A DNA stretch of 34,962 nt from an uncultured Clostridia bacterium (GTDB taxonomy: Bacteria; Bacillota; Clostridia; TANB77; CAG-508), in contig CANQRI010000004.1 of the NCBI GenBank assembly GCA_947626235.1, forward strand, positions 1 to 34,962, given 5' to 3'. Below are positions 23,257-32,777 of this stretch, piece after piece. The position numbers and the translations under genes were made by a program. The first letter of the stretch is position 1. Each line of letters starts with the position of its first letter. Under the pieces are notes generated by a model. It ran no database searches, was not told the DNA's origin, and saw nothing but the letters and a program-made list of their open reading frames with translations.

Positions 23257-23781
23257 TTAAACTAATTGTAATATTACAACTTCTGCAGCGTCACCTCTAC
23301 GTTGACCTTTCTTAATTATACGAGTATATCCTCCAACTCTTCCTTCATATTTTGGAGCTAACTCATTAAATAATTTAGCTGTTAAATCTACTTTATTTCC
23401 TTCTGCATCTTTAACTTTATCCATCATTCTCATCATTTTTCTTCTAGCATTTAATCTTGATGGCATATCTTTTTGTCTTTTTTCAGTAGTAGTTTCTTTT
23501 ACTACTCTTAAATATTCTTTACCGTTTTTGCTTTTTACTATTTCAGTTTCTTTATTACCCTTGCTATCTAACTTTGCTTTTACAACTTTAGTATCAACTG
23601 TTTCAAAATTATCTTTTTCTTTAACAGCTAATGCAATTATACTATCAGCCATAGCTTTAACTTCTTTAGCTCTAGCTTCTGTTGTTTCTATTTTTTCGTG
23701 TAAAATTAAGTCTGTTAATTGAGTTTTTAACATTGCTAAACGTATATCTGTTTTTTTACCTAATTTTCTATTTATAGCCAA
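23257..23781 (-). CDS. rplQ: 50S ribosomal protein L17, with a central insertion
   Basis: 174 residues, against about 112-130 in most bacteria. The N-terminus [18 protein letters not shown] and the end [20 protein letters not shown] with AEVVILQLV are standard L17. Between them about 45 extra Lys/Glu/Thr-rich residues (about 68-115; [20 protein letters not shown]) are inserted. The start is taken as TTG 23781, 6-7 bases after GGAAGGTGA, giving MAINRKLG as in homologs; the longer frame uses a GTG inside the ribosome binding site. L17 lies near the peptide exit tunnel. It is the last gene of the operon. Confidence 0.94.
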   Translation of the reverse strand: MAINRKLGKKTDIRLAMLKTQLTDLILHEKIETTEARAKEVKAMADSIIALAVKEKDNFETVDTKVVKAKLDSKGNKETEIVKSKNGKEYLRVVKETTTEKRQKDMPSRLNARRKMMRMMDKVKDAEGNKVDLTAKLFNELAPKYEGRVGGYTRIIKKGQRRGDAAEVVILQLV

Positions 23782-23804
23782 TTTTTTCACCTTCCTTTTT
23801 GTTT

Positions 23805-24752
23805 TTAGTCTTCTTCACTTGCAAAGTCTAAACCTAATGAATGTAATTTAGCAGTTACCTCATCTAAAGATTTCTTTCCTAAATTTCTAACTTTCATAAT
23901 TTCTGATTGTGTCATTTTAGTAATATCTTCTACTGTTGATATTGATGCTCTTTTTAAGCAATTAAATGATCTTACAGATAACTCTAAATCTTCTATAGTC
24001 ATCTCTAGAACTTTTTCTTTCTTGTCTTCTTCTTTTTCTATCATAACTTGTGTATTCTTTGCTGTTTCTGATAAATCTATGAATAACTCTAGATGTCCTG
24101 TCATAACTTTTGCTGCTAAACTTAAAGCTTCATATGGAGCTAAACTTCCATCTGTCCAAACTTCTATTGTTAATTTATCATAATCTACCATTTGTCCAAC
24201 TCTAGTATTTTCTACTGAATAGTTAACCTTTTTTACTGGTGTATAAATTGAGTCTATTGGTAATACTCCTAAAGGTTGATTATCTTTTTTATTCTTTTCA
24301 GCAGAATTATATCCTCTGCCCATATCAACTGTCATTTCCATTTGAAGATGTGCACCTTCTGAAAGTGTTGCTATATGTAAATCTGGATTTAGTATTTCAA
24401 CTGAAGCATCTGTAATAATATCTCCAGCCTTTACTTCTCCTTCTCCTTTATAGTCTATTCTAATTAATTTTTCTTCATTCTCATGAAGTTTTAATCTTAC
24501 ACTTTTTAAATTAACTATTATTTCAGGTACATCTTCTACTACATTTGGTATTGTAGAGAATTCATGAACTACGCCTTCAATTTTAACGCTTGTTATAGCT
24601 GCACCTGGTAATGAAGATAATAATATTCTTCTTAAAGAATTTCCTATTGTAACTCCATAACCACGCTCTAATGGTTCACAAACAAATTTTGCATAATTGT
24701 TCTCATTATCTATTTCTAAGCATTTTATATTTGGCCTTTCAAATTCTATCAT
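23805..24752 (-). CDS. rpoA: RNA polymerase alpha subunit
   Basis: 315 residues. N-terminal domain: [26 protein letters not shown] (about 28-53, key [11 protein letters not shown]), and a dimer interface up to about 230. After a Lys/Glu-rich linker ([17 protein letters not shown]) the C-terminal domain (about 250-310; [30 protein letters not shown]) carries the UP-element and activator surface. It forms the dimer on which the polymerase is built. AGGAGGTAAAA precedes ATG 24752. Order rpsD-rpoA-rplQ is canonical. Confidence 0.98.
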   Translation of the reverse strand: MIEFERPNIKCLEIDNENNYAKFVCEPLERGYGVTIGNSLRRILLSSLPGAAITSVKIEGVVHEFSTIPNVVEDVPEIIVNLKSVRLKLHENEEKLIRIDYKGEGEVKAGDIITDASVEILNPDLHIATLSEGAHLQMEMTVDMGRGYNSAEKNKKDNQPLGVLPIDSIYTPVKKVNYSVENTRVGQMVDYDKLTIEVWTDGSLAPYEALSLAAKVMTGHLELFIDLSETAKNTQVMIEKEEDKKEKVLEMTIEDLELSVRSFNCLKRASISTVEDITKMTQSEIMKVRNLGKKSLDEVTAKLHSLGLDFASEED

Positions 24753-24890
24753 TTTTACCTCCTAATTTAGAAGTTCTAAGTTTGGGTTAGCTCTATGCCC
24801 ATTTTTCCTATTTTTACCCCTATTACTTTACTTCTTAATACATAATATATATTTTTTATAAGTACATATATAATGTTTAAAGTTTTCTCA

Positions 24891-25517
24891 TTATTTAGAG
24901 TAAAGCTCTACTATTAAGTGTTCCTCAACTGGAATATCAACATCTTCTCTTGATGCTAATCTTACAACTTTACCACTTAAATTTTGTGCATCTTTTTCTA
25001 ACCATTCTGGAACAGGTCTTCCTGCATTTTCTTCTACATTTAATTTTATTGCTCCATTATCTTTTCTTACTTCTCTTACAGATATTACATCTCCTGCTTT
25101 TACTAAATATGATGCTATATCTACCTTTCTTCCATTTACTTCAAAAGCTCCGTGTGTTACAAGCATTCTAGCTTGTGCTCTTGAACTTCCGTATCCTAAT
25201 CTATATACTACATTGTCTAATCTGCTTTCTAATAATTGTAATAAAACTTCACCAGTTTTTCCTCTTGATTTAGAAGCCATATCAAAGTATTTTCTGAATT
25301 GTTTTTCACCAACTCCATAAAATGCTTTTGTTTTTTGTTTTTCTCTTAATTGAGTACCATATTCTGAAAGTTTTTTCTTTTTTTGTCCATTTTGTCCAGG
25401 TGCATAATTTCTTCTTGAAATACTGCATTTATCTGTATAACATCTTGAACCTTTTAAGAATAACTTTTGACCTTCTCTACGGCAAATACGGCATTGTTCG
25501 TCTTTATATCTTGCCAT
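24891..25517 (-). CDS. rpsD: 30S ribosomal protein S4, zinc-binding form
   Basis: 208 residues. The N-terminus contains four Cys in [11 protein letters not shown] and CYTDKC (about 9-31), the zinc (C+) version of S4. The S4 RNA-binding domain follows (about 98-160; [40 protein letters not shown]). The protein starts 16S rRNA assembly. AAGGAGGG precedes ATG 25517. It is separated from rpsK by a 209-base AT-rich gap and from rpoA by 138 bases. Confidence 0.97.
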   Translation of the reverse strand: MARYKDEQCRICRREGQKLFLKGSRCYTDKCSISRRNYAPGQNGQKKKKLSEYGTQLREKQKTKAFYGVGEKQFRKYFDMASKSRGKTGEVLLQLLESRLDNVVYRLGYGSSRAQARMLVTHGAFEVNGRKVDIASYLVKAGDVISVREVRKDNGAIKLNVEENAGRPVPEWLEKDAQNLSGKVVRLASREDVDIPVEEHLIVELYSK

Positions 25518-25600
25518 TTTATACTTCCCTCCTTAATTATTCCTTTCTAAAGTTTTAATATTTTACTTTTTAATATTTTGTTATATTTTAACTTTTAATT

Positions 25601-25660
25601 TTTTGCTTTCCTAATATTTTGCTTTTAATATTTTACTTTCCTAACATTTTGCTTTTATTT
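25601..25660. repeat. Two tandem 30-bp AT-rich units between rpsK and rpsD
   Basis: Units 25601-25630 and 25631-25660 match at 26 of 30 positions (TTTT-R-CTTTCCTAA-Y-ATTTTGCTTTTA). Similar degenerate TAATATTTT motifs continue on both sides (about 25555-25710). No gene and no hairpin is visible in the gap. Confidence 0.6.
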
Positions 25661-25726
25661 TTATTGTTTTTAATATTTCGCTATATTGACTATTATTTTT
25701 AATATTTTTGTCATTTTTTAGTTTTT

Positions 25727-26125
25727 TTATACTCTTCTTCTTTTTGGTGGTCTACAACCATTGTGTGGTATTGGTGTAACATCTTTTATGCTACTAATTT
25801 CCAAACCAGCTGATTGTAAAGATCTAATTGCTGCTTCTCTTCCTGAACCTGGACCTTTAACAAAAACATCTACTGTTTTTAAGCCATGTTCCATAGCTGC
25901 TTTTGCAGCTGTTTCTGCAGCTTCGCCTGCTGCAAATGGTGTGCTTTTTCTTGAACCTTTAAATCCAAGTTCTCCAGCACTTGCCCAAGAAATTGCGTTT
26001 CCTTGAACATCTGTTATTGTAACTATTGTATTATTGAATGTAGAATGAATATGAGCCATTCCTCTTTCAATGTTTTTTCTATCTCTTCTTCTAGTTGTTG
26101 TTCTTTTTGTTACAGCTTTTGCCAT
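25727..26125 (-). CDS. rpsK: 30S ribosomal protein S11
   Basis: 132 residues, normal length. The middle shows [18 protein letters not shown] (about 22-39), [19 protein letters not shown], and the C-terminus has [20 protein letters not shown], all S11 signatures. It builds the 30S platform. AGGAGGTAAACCTAA precedes ATG 26125. It follows rpsM by 125 bases. Confidence 0.98.
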   Translation of the reverse strand: MAKAVTKRTTTRRRDRKNIERGMAHIHSTFNNTIVTITDVQGNAISWASAGELGFKGSRKSTPFAAGEAAETAAKAAMEHGLKTVDVFVKGPGSGREAAIRSLQSAGLEISSIKDVTPIPHNGCRPPKRRRV

Positions 26126-26250
26126 TTAGGTTTACCTCCTCTTTTTTGTACTTTTAATTTTTTATAAACTTATTTTTATGCTTTAACTAAAATTTTTTAA
26201 TAATTCAGCATTACTCAATCTAAAATAAATTTAAGTTTTACTTTTTATAA

Positions 26251-26622
26251 TTAATTTGCTTTTTTGCTTTTGCTTACTAATTTTCTAGGTCCTTTTCTTG
26301 TACGAGCATTAGTTTTTGTTCTTTGACCTCTTACTGGAAGACTTTTTCTATGTCTTATTCCTCTATAGCAACCAATTTCTGTAAGTCTTTTAATGTTTAA
26401 AGCTACTTCTCTTCTTAAGTCACCTTCAACAACTATTCCTTCCATAGCTTTTCTTATTGCTTGCTCTTGATCTCCAGTTAAGTCTTTAACTCTAGTGTCT
26501 GGATTTACTCCAGCATCTTTTAATATTTTTTGAGAAGTTGGTAGACCTATTCCATATATATATGTAAGTCCTATTTCTACTCTTTTTTCTCTAGGTAAAT
26601 CTACTCCTGCTATACGAGCCAT
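26251..26622 (-). CDS. rpsM: 30S ribosomal protein S13
   Basis: 123 residues from [19 protein letters not shown] to the basic tail [20 protein letters not shown]. The long frame begins 24 codons earlier, but homologs start MARIAGVD and GGAGGTG lies 7-8 bases before ATG 26622. S13 contacts the 50S and the P-site tRNA with its tail. Its upstream neighbour rpmJ is 193 bases away, a longer gap than usual. Confidence 0.97.
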   Translation of the reverse strand: MARIAGVDLPREKRVEIGLTYIYGIGLPTSQKILKDAGVNPDTRVKDLTGDQEQAIRKAMEGIVVEGDLRREVALNIKRLTEIGCYRGIRHRKSLPVRGQRTKTNARTRKGPRKLVSKSKKAN

Positions 26623-26815
26623 TTTTTTAGCACCTCCAAATTTATTATTTATTAATTGTTTGTCTCTTTTTGAAATATAAAAGGTGAAATGCATTGGGAG
26701 CTACCCCAATCTTTTAATTTCTCATAGACATGTATATAAACACAAATCTGATTTATAAGTTTTTATAAAACTTACAGCCGCTCAAGACTTGTGCTAATAT
26801 CTAAATTATTTTTAA

Positions 26816-26929
26816 TTACCCTTGTCTTTGTTTGTGTTTAGGGTTTTCGCATATAACTCTGATGACACCTTTTCTTTTAATTACTTTGCATTTTTCGCAC
26901 ATTTTTTTTACTGATGGTCTTACTTTCAT
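26816..26929 (-). CDS. rpmJ: 50S ribosomal protein L36, zinc form
   Basis: 37 residues: [20 protein letters not shown], then [17 protein letters not shown]. The zinc ligands C-x2-C, C and H (CEKC, IC, H) are intact, so this is the zinc-binding L36. It was found by eye because of its length. CAGGAGGTG lies before ATG 26929. Order infA-rpmJ-rpsM is canonical. Confidence 0.97.
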   Translation of the reverse strand: MKVRPSVKKMCEKCKVIKRKGVIRVICENPKHKQRQG

Positions 26930-27019
26930 TACTATTACACCTCCTGTAATTAATAATACCTAATTTAATTAGCTTTTCAGTAATTTATATAAAACTTATT
27001 GGGTTCTTAAGTATTATAT

Positions 27020-27238
27020 CTATTTAGCTCTCCATGTTATTCTTCCTCTTGTTAAATCATATGGTGAAAGCTCTACTCTTACTTTATCTCCTGGTAATAT
27101 TTTTATGTAGTTCATTCTTAATTTACCAGAAATATGAGCTAATATTTGATGTCCATTTTCAAGTTCTACTTTGAAATTAGTATTAGGTAATGTTTCAACA
27201 ACAGTTCCTTCTACCTCTATAACATCCTCTTTTGACAT
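27020..27238 (-). CDS. infA: Translation initiation factor IF-1
   Basis: 72 residues, normal length: [40 protein letters not shown] and [20 protein letters not shown], an S1/OB-fold protein. IF-1 binds the ribosomal A site during initiation. GAAAGGAATG stands before ATG 27238. It follows map by 146 bases; that gap holds an 8-bp GTGTGTA/TACACAC hairpin at 27327-27359 of unknown role. Confidence 0.97.
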   Translation of the reverse strand: MSKEDVIEVEGTVVETLPNTNFKVELENGHQILAHISGKLRMNYIKILPGDKVRVELSPYDLTRGRITWRAK

Positions 27239-27384
27239 TTAAATTTCATTCCTTTCGATTTATTAAAATCGCACAAATAGCTATTTTTCAATAATAACTA
27301 CTTTTCTTTTTTTAATTAAAAGCCTGTGTGTGTACATAATTTTTATAGTTTTACACACAATAGCTAGTATAGTATATAATATTT

Positions 27385-28155
27385 TTATAATATTGTCAAT
27401 ATTTCTGGCTCATTTTCTGTAATTAAAATTGTATTTTCATAATGTGCCGCATTAGTACCATCTTCTGTTATTATTGTCCAACCATCATCTAATTGCAAAA
27501 TACCTTCTCTACCATATATAACCATAGGTTCTATTGCAAGTGTCATGCCAGGTTCCAGCCTTATTCCTCTACCTTCTTTTCCGTAATTTGGAATTCCTGG
27601 ATCCTCATGCATTTGTCTTCCTATGCCATGTCCTTGAAATTCTTTTACAATACTAAATCCGTTTTTCTTTATAAATTCACCTATTGCATGTGATACATCA
27701 CCTAATCTATTACCTTTTTTTGCATATTTTATTCCCTCAAAAAAGGATTGTTTTGTTACATCTATCAATCTTTTAGTTTCATTATCTATTTTTCCTACAG
27801 CATAGGTTCTTGCACAATCCCCGTTAAAACCATTCTTATATGCTACTAAATCTACGCTTACAATATCTCCATCTTTTAAAATAACGTTTTTAGATGGTAT
27901 TCCATGTATTATTTCATCATTAACAGATGCACAAATTGAACCCGGAAATGCAGGTACTCCTTTTACTCCACTTGGATACCCCTTTTCTGCTGGAATAGCT
28001 CCATTTGCTCTCATTGTATTTTCTGCTATCTTATCCAACTCCCATGTTGATATTCCAGGTTTTATAGCTTCTTCTATTGCTTTTTGTGTTAGATATGCTA
28101 CTTTACATGCTTCTCTCATTTTTTCTATTTCTTGTTTTGATTTTATTGTTACCAT
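27385..28155 (-). CDS. map: Methionine aminopeptidase, type I
   Basis: 256 residues. Start MVTIKSKQEIEKMREACKVA is standard; AAGGAAGG stands before ATG 28155, while the longer frame begins 14 codons earlier without support. Metal ligands: DIVSVDLVAYKNGFNGDCART (two Asp), GHGIGRQMHEDPGIPNYG (His and its neighbour), EPMV (Glu) and EDGTNAAHYENT (Glu). No N-terminal zinc extension. The enzyme removes the initiator Met from new proteins in the cytoplasm. It lies 105 bases after adk. Confidence 0.96.
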   Translation of the reverse strand: MVTIKSKQEIEKMREACKVAYLTQKAIEEAIKPGISTWELDKIAENTMRANGAIPAEKGYPSGVKGVPAFPGSICASVNDEIIHGIPSKNVILKDGDIVSVDLVAYKNGFNGDCARTYAVGKIDNETKRLIDVTKQSFFEGIKYAKKGNRLGDVSHAIGEFIKKNGFSIVKEFQGHGIGRQMHEDPGIPNYGKEGRGIRLEPGMTLAIEPMVIYGREGILQLDDGWTIITEDGTNAAHYENTILITENEPEILTIL

Positions 28156-28260
28156 TAATTTTTCCTTCCTTTTCTCTGTAATCTTTATTTTAAACAATTC
28201 TAAATTCTATTTTTTGAATGTACCTCTAAAAAATTTTCTTCGCATTATCAACTCTATTTT

Positions 28261-28926
28261 TTAGAACCGTTCCAAAAAATTTTCCACTTCTTTTGCTACA
28301 TCTTCTGAAGTTTTTCCTGAATGTAAATTTAGTTTTACAGCATACAATAATTGTTGCGATTTGTAATAATCCGTTAATTCTGCTGAAGTTTCATAATAAC
28401 TTTGCAATCTTTTTTTCACAGTTTCTACATCGTCATCTTCTCTTTTTTCTAATTTACTACCGCAAACATCACAAATTCCTTCTTGTTTCGGTGGCTTAAA
28501 TTCTAAATTATATACTTCTCTACAATCTTTATTTGTGCAAACAAGCCTTTTTACTATTCTATCAATTATATCTTTATCTGATAAATCTAATTCTATTGCA
28601 ATATCTACCTTTTTATTTTGTTTTTGCAAAAAGTTATCAAGTTCTATTGCTTGACTTTTCGTTCTTGGGAAACCATCTAATATTACACCTTTTTGGCAAT
28701 CTTGCTCTAATAATCTTTTTTCCACCAACTTTATGGCTAAACTATCTGGAACTAAATTACCTTTTGATATATACTCGTCTATTTCTTTTCCTATATTTCC
28801 AGCTCTTTTCACATAACTTCTAAATAATTCTCCACTAGATACATGGGGTATTTTTAATTTTTTTGATAATAAATTTCCAACTGTACCTTTGCCAGATCCT
28901 GGCTTTCCTAACATCACTATATACAT
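28261..28926 (-). CDS. adk: Adenylate kinase, zinc-lid form
   Basis: 221 residues. P-loop GKPGSGKGT (about 7-15), SSGELFR (about 30-36), LDGFPRT (about 83-89), and a LID with four Cys, C-x4-C and C-x2-C (CTNKDC, CDVCG), that bind zinc. It interconverts AMP, ADP and ATP. GGGAGGA precedes ATG 28926. In most Firmicutes adk follows secY directly; here over 2 kb of opposite-strand sequence separates them, and adk has its own upstream promoter candidate. Confidence 0.97.
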   Translation of the reverse strand: MYIVMLGKPGSGKGTVGNLLSKKLKIPHVSSGELFRSYVKRAGNIGKEIDEYISKGNLVPDSLAIKLVEKRLLEQDCQKGVILDGFPRTKSQAIELDNFLQKQNKKVDIAIELDLSDKDIIDRIVKRLVCTNKDCREVYNLEFKPPKQEGICDVCGSKLEKREDDDVETVKKRLQSYYETSAELTDYYKSQQLLYAVKLNLHSGKTSEDVAKEVENFLERF

Positions 28927-28959
28927 TAATTTATCCTCCCATTTACATTATAATAGTTT

Positions 28960-28988
28960 ATAATATTTTTGCACAAAAAACAAGTAAA
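28960..28988 (-). promoter_or_regulatory. Promoter candidate for adk-map-infA
   Basis: Minus strand TTTACT (28988-28983), 17-base spacer, TATTAT (28965-28960), 34 bases before the adk start. It would be needed because secY read-through is blocked by the inverted genes upstream. Confidence 0.5.
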
Positions 28989-29043
28989 CAGTAATATTTT
29001 TTCCTATATTTAAAAATTTACTCTTTAAAGTACATATTAAAAG

Positions 29044-29072
29044 TTGATTTACTCTACACCTTATGCTATAAT
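29044..29072 (+). promoter_or_regulatory. Promoter of the first WG-type repeat gene
   Basis: TTGATT (29044-29049), 17 bases, TATAAT (29067-29072), with TATGC before the -10. The same pattern recurs before the second gene (29787). Confidence 0.7.
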
Positions 29073-29129
29073 GTTCACAAATTGTAACCTAGTACACTTC
29101 TAATTCAACTGAAAGGAGTAATATAAATA

Positions 29130-29702
29130 ATGGATACTCGGCAAATTTTAAAGTATTTTCCGTCCAAAGACATTCCCGCAAAATTTCTTAATGATGCTAA
29201 TTTGAATTTTGACATGATTTTTCCAGAAGATGAGGGAATTATAGCATACAATGGAAATCTATGTGGATTCTACTTATACGACGGAACTCTCATACTTCCT
29301 ACAGAATTTGACTCTATTCTTTTAGATTTTAAAGGAATTGTAGCGCGTAAAAACAAATTCTATGGCTTTTATTCTTACGATGGGAAAATGACTGTTCCTA
29401 TTGAATTTCAAGCAATAAACCCTGTTTTCGAAGGAATAATTGTGTATAATAACGCACTATGCGGATTTTATTCCTACGATGGAAAGCTTATTGTACCCGT
29501 ACAATTCGATGAAATCAGACTTGATTTAAAAACAATTACAGTTTATAAAAATAATTTGCAAGGCTTATACACATATAACGGTGAATTTATCGTTCCGTGT
29601 GAATTTGCAAACATTGTATATCATAATCCTGAATTCATTCAAGTTCAAGTAGAAAATGGAATATGGAAAGTTTATACTTCCGAAAATGACATTATTAAAT
29701 AA
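29130..29702 (+). CDS. WG-type repeat protein, 190 residues
   Basis: After about 35 residues the protein is four tandem units of about 33 residues following G-F-Y-x-Y-D-G-K-x-I-x-P-x-E-F-D-x-I, then a hydrophobic strand such as GIIVYNN. This matches the general form of WG beta-repeat proteins (G-x-I-D-x-x-G-K-x-V-I-P-x-x-Y-D), which lack a known enzyme activity and probably form beta propellers or solenoids for binding. No signal peptide or membrane segment. GAAAGGAG precedes ATG 29130. Its nearest relative is the next gene, with matching promoter; the pair looks like a duplication. Confidence 0.75.
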   Translation: MDTRQILKYFPSKDIPAKFLNDANLNFDMIFPEDEGIIAYNGNLCGFYLYDGTLILPTEFDSILLDFKGIVARKNKFYGFYSYDGKMTVPIEFQAINPVFEGIIVYNNALCGFYSYDGKLIVPVQFDEIRLDLKTITVYKNNLQGLYTYNGEFIVPCEFANIVYHNPEFIQVQVENGIWKVYTSENDIIK

Positions 29703-29730
29703 AAACAACATTATTAAAAATAACTTCATT

Positions 29731-29763
29731 AAATAGAGAATTCTTATTTAGGATTCTCTATTT
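29731..29763 (+). terminator. Terminator after the first WG-type gene
   Basis: AAATAGAGAAT pairs with ATTCTCTATTT around 11 bases, then T-rich sequence. It is 28 bases after the stop codon. Confidence 0.75.
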
Positions 29764-29786
29764 TATATTAAAGTATTTATATAAAG

Positions 29787-29815
29787 TTGACTGCTTATGT
29801 CAATTATGCTATAAT
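29787..29815 (+). promoter_or_regulatory. Promoter of the second WG-type repeat gene
   Basis: TTGACT (29787-29792), 17 bases, TATAAT (29810-29815), again with TATGC before the -10, 55 bases before the start codon. Near-consensus, and clearly related to the promoter at 29044. Confidence 0.75.
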
Positions 29816-29870
29816 ATTGACAAATTTTATTACATGTTATGATCTATTTCAATTGAAAGGAGACTAAAAA

Positions 29871-30896
29871 ATGGAAAAAAACAATGATGTGCAACTTTCT
29901 GTTGTACCAATGAGTGAATGTCTTGGTACTATTTCATCAGCGGAGTTACAGCTTCCTGGCGAAATTGATGAAGTTCGGTTTTATAAGAAAGGAATGTTAG
30001 TTTGTAAAAGGCTTTCAAAAGACTCTACAAAGAAACATTATGGAGTATACTCCTACTCTGGTAAAGTTATTGTTCCTATTGAATTTGATGGTATTATCTT
30101 ATATGAAACTGCAATTATAGTTTCTAAATACAATGCTATCAAAGTTTACTCCTATGCAGGAGAATGCATTATACTTTCTGCTTTTACTTCTATAATGTTA
30201 TATGAAAATATAATCGTAACTTATGCTACAGATCAAGTAGGTCTTTATTCTTATGATGGGAAATGCATTCTTCCAACTAAATTTAGTAAATTTGACTTCA
30301 GGGAAGAAGGAATTATAGTTTATAAAGATGATTTGTGTGGTTTTTATTCCTATGAAGGCAAACTTATTGTACCAATTGAATTCGATGAAATCACTTTTGA
30401 AGTAAATCATTGGAACAACTTGTCCATTATCATTGTTCATAAAAATGGCTTATGCGGTTCTTATACTTATGATGGCAAGCTCATTATTCCAGTCGAATTT
30501 GATAGTATTTACGTAGATTTTTCCGATTCTGAACTGATTAGCGTTTGCAAAAAGGACTTTTATGGCCTTTATTCCTATGAAGGAAAGCTTATTGTCCCTG
30601 TTGAATTTAAAGAATTTATTTTTGAAGAAAACGCAATCATAGTATTCGGAAAAAATTATTTAAAAGGTTTATATTCCTATGATGGTAGAGTTATCGTTCC
30701 TGCAGAATACGATGATATTGAATTATGTCCGAACGCAGTTATAACAATAAAGAATGATTTATATGGTGCTTATTCATACGATGGTAATATTTTAGTTCCA
30801 TGTAAATACTCTGATCTTTTCTGCACGAATGAAGGAAACATCAAGACTAAAAAAACTCGAACCGGAAGATGGGTAGTTCATTACATTCCACATTAA
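29871..30896 (+). CDS. WG-type repeat protein, 341 residues
   Basis: About eight units like those of the previous gene (GVYSYSGKVIVPIEFD, GLYSYDGKCILPTKF, GFYSYEGKLIVPIEFD, GSYTYDGKLIIPVEFD, GLYSYEGKLIVPVEF, GLYSYDGRVIVPAEYD, GAYSYDGNILVPCKY), preceded by a 45-residue unique N-terminus. Unit two (VYSYAGECIILSAF) is degenerate. No signal peptide. GAAAGGAG precedes ATG 29871. The stop TAA at 30894-30896 is also the first three bases of the palindromic repeat. Function unknown; insertion between secY and adk in the opposite orientation suggests acquisition. Confidence 0.75.
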   Translation: MEKNNDVQLSVVPMSECLGTISSAELQLPGEIDEVRFYKKGMLVCKRLSKDSTKKHYGVYSYSGKVIVPIEFDGIILYETAIIVSKYNAIKVYSYAGECIILSAFTSIMLYENIIVTYATDQVGLYSYDGKCILPTKFSKFDFREEGIIVYKDDLCGFYSYEGKLIVPIEFDEITFEVNHWNNLSIIIVHKNGLCGSYTYDGKLIIPVEFDSIYVDFSDSELISVCKKDFYGLYSYEGKLIVPVEFKEFIFEENAIIVFGKNYLKGLYSYDGRVIVPAEYDDIELCPNAVITIKNDLYGAYSYDGNILVPCKYSDLFCTNEGNIKTKKTRTGRWVVHYIPH

Positions 30897-30971
30897 ACTA
30901 TTAGGGACGGGGCTAAATAGTTTAAGCACAAAAAAAGTGCTAAACTATTTAGCCCCGTCCCTAATAGTTTA
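30894..30971. repeat. REP-like palindrome with the same arms as the 21247 element
   Basis: Perfect 31-bp arms (30894-30924 and 30941-30971) around a short A-rich loop, containing TATTAGGGACGGGG. It differs from the 21247 arm only at GGGG-C-TAAA against GGGG-T-TAAA. It lies between the convergent WG-type gene and secY, where it could also stop transcription on both strands. Confidence 0.88.
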
Positions 30972-31001
30972 GCCTTTTTATAAATTAAAAGTTTAATTTG
31001 C

Positions 31002-32318
31002 TTATTCTAAAAATCCCTTATAATGTCTCATAACAAGTTGAGATTCTAATTGTTGTACTGTTTCTAGTGCAACACCAACTACGATTAATATTGATGTACC
31101 ACCAAATGCTATGTTAAGATTTGTAAATCTTATAAGCATTGGAAGTATAGCAATTACAGCTAGGAATAATCCACCAAATATTGTTAATTTTGATAGTATT
31201 CCTTTTAAGTAATCTGTTGTTGGTTTTCCTGCTCTTATTCCTGGTATAAATCCACCATTTTTCTTAATATTATTAGATACTTCTGCTGGATTAAATGTTG
31301 CATACGTATAGAAGAATGTAAATCCTACTATTAATAACAAGTATACAATAGCGTTAGCTAATGAATATCCCCATCCTACGGATGATGAAGATGTTGCTAT
31401 TGAGAAATTGTAAATTACATTCCAGAAACCTGTTTCGTTTGCAATATTACTATTAATCATTTGAATAATCATTGCTGGGAATGTCATGATTGATGATGCA
31501 AAAATTACTGGCATTACACCTGCCATAGCAAGTTTTAATGGTATATGTGTATTTTGACCACCCATCATTTTTCTTCCTACAACTCTTTTTGAATATTGTA
31601 CTGGTACTCTACGTTCAGCTTCTTGTACAAATACAACCCCTGCAATTAATACTATTGCACCAATTACTACACCTATAGCTATTAATAAACCTGTTGTAGT
31701 AAATGCTCCGCCTTCAAACATTAAATTCCATATTGCATTTACACCCTCTGGCAAGCCTGCTATAATACCTACAAAGATTAACATAGAAATACCATTTCCT
31801 ATACCCTTTGATGTAATTAGCTCACCTAGCCACATAAGTAGGGCTGTTCCTGCCATAAATGAAATTACAACTGTTGCTCCTGTTAAGAAACTTGTATCCA
31901 TAAATATTCCAGAATCTTTATATGATAGATAAATACCTAAACCTTCTATAAAGGCTAAAACTATTGTAAGTATTTTAGTATATTTATTTATCTTTCTTCT
32001 TCCTTCTTCTCCACCCTCTTTAGTTAATCTCTCTAAAGCTGGTATAACCATTGCTAATAATTGAATTACGATTGAAGCTGTGATATATGGACTTATTGAC
32101 ATTGCAAATATTGACAATCTTGAGAATGCACCTCCAGATATCAAATCTATTAAGGCTGCAAATCCTTGTCCTTTAAAAGCTTCTGATATTTGGAATGTAT
32201 TAACTCCGGGTACTGTAATATAACATCCCAATCTAAATATTACTATTAATAATAATGTAAATAATAATCTCTTTCTAACATCTGGTGTTTTTAAAGCATT
32301 TTTTATAGTTTTAAACAT
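31002..32318 (-). CDS. secY: SecY, preprotein translocase channel
   Basis: 438 residues with ten membrane helices. Family segments: KRLLFTLLLIVIFRLGCYITVPGV (start, key R-L-G), the plug region ISGGAFSRLSIFAMSISPYITASI, GNGISMLIF, and the cytoplasmic loop PVQYSKRVVGRKMMGGQ used by SecA and the ribosome. It forms the SecYEG channel. CAGAGGTGATTTAAA precedes ATG 32318, one base after the rplO stop. Downstream in other Firmicutes comes adk; here the REP-like palindrome follows. Confidence 0.98.
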   Translation of the reverse strand: MFKTIKNALKTPDVRKRLLFTLLLIVIFRLGCYITVPGVNTFQISEAFKGQGFAALIDLISGGAFSRLSIFAMSISPYITASIVIQLLAMVIPALERLTKEGGEEGRRKINKYTKILTIVLAFIEGLGIYLSYKDSGIFMDTSFLTGATVVISFMAGTALLMWLGELITSKGIGNGISMLIFVGIIAGLPEGVNAIWNLMFEGGAFTTTGLLIAIGVVIGAIVLIAGVVFVQEAERRVPVQYSKRVVGRKMMGGQNTHIPLKLAMAGVMPVIFASSIMTFPAMIIQMINSNIANETGFWNVIYNFSIATSSSSVGWGYSLANAIVYLLLIVGFTFFYTYATFNPAEVSNNIKKNGGFIPGIRAGKPTTDYLKGILSKLTIFGGLFLAVIAILPMLIRFTNLNIAFGGTSILIVVGVALETVQQLESQLVMRHYKGFLE

Positions 32319-32319
32319 T

Positions 32320-32754
32320 TTAAATCACCTCTGTCTTTCCACCTAAAGCCTCTATTGCATCTTTAGCTCCTTTTGTAAATCTTACAGCTTTTACAGTTAC
32401 TTTTTTATCTAATTTTCCTGTTCCAAGCACTACTATTCCATCGTTTACTTTTGAAATAATTTTATCTTCAACTAATGTTTCAGCAGTTATTTCGTCTTTG
32501 CTTGATTTATTAAGCATTGTTAAAGTTACTTCTGTGTAATTTTTAGCATGAATGTTTGTAAATCCTCTTTTTGGTAACCTTCTATATAATGGAGTTTGAC
32601 CTCCTTCAAATCCACGTCTAACTCCTCCACCTGTTCTTGCTTTTTGTCCTTTATGACCTCTACCAGATGTTTTTCCTAGACCTGAACCTATTCCACGTCC
32701 TACTCTCTTTTTTGTTTCATTTTTTTGTGCTGGTTTTAATTCGTCTAATTTCAT
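32320..32754 (-). CDS. rplO: 50S ribosomal protein L15
   Basis: 144 residues, normal length. [22 protein letters not shown] (about 19-40), [18 protein letters not shown] and the C-terminal domain [21 protein letters not shown] are L15. It joins late in 50S assembly. The upstream rpsE stop is only 23 bases away, leaving no room for rpmD (L30), which normally separates them. A strong AAGGAGGTG lies 13-14 bases before ATG 32754, with AGGAA nearer. Confidence 0.98.
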   Translation of the reverse strand: MKLDELKPAQKNETKKRVGRGIGSGLGKTSGRGHKGQKARTGGGVRRGFEGGQTPLYRRLPKRGFTNIHAKNYTEVTLTMLNKSSKDEITAETLVEDKIISKVNDGIVVLGTGKLDKKVTVKAVRFTKGAKDAIEALGGKTEVI

Positions 32755-32777
32755 TTCCTAAGTTACACCTCCTTAAA

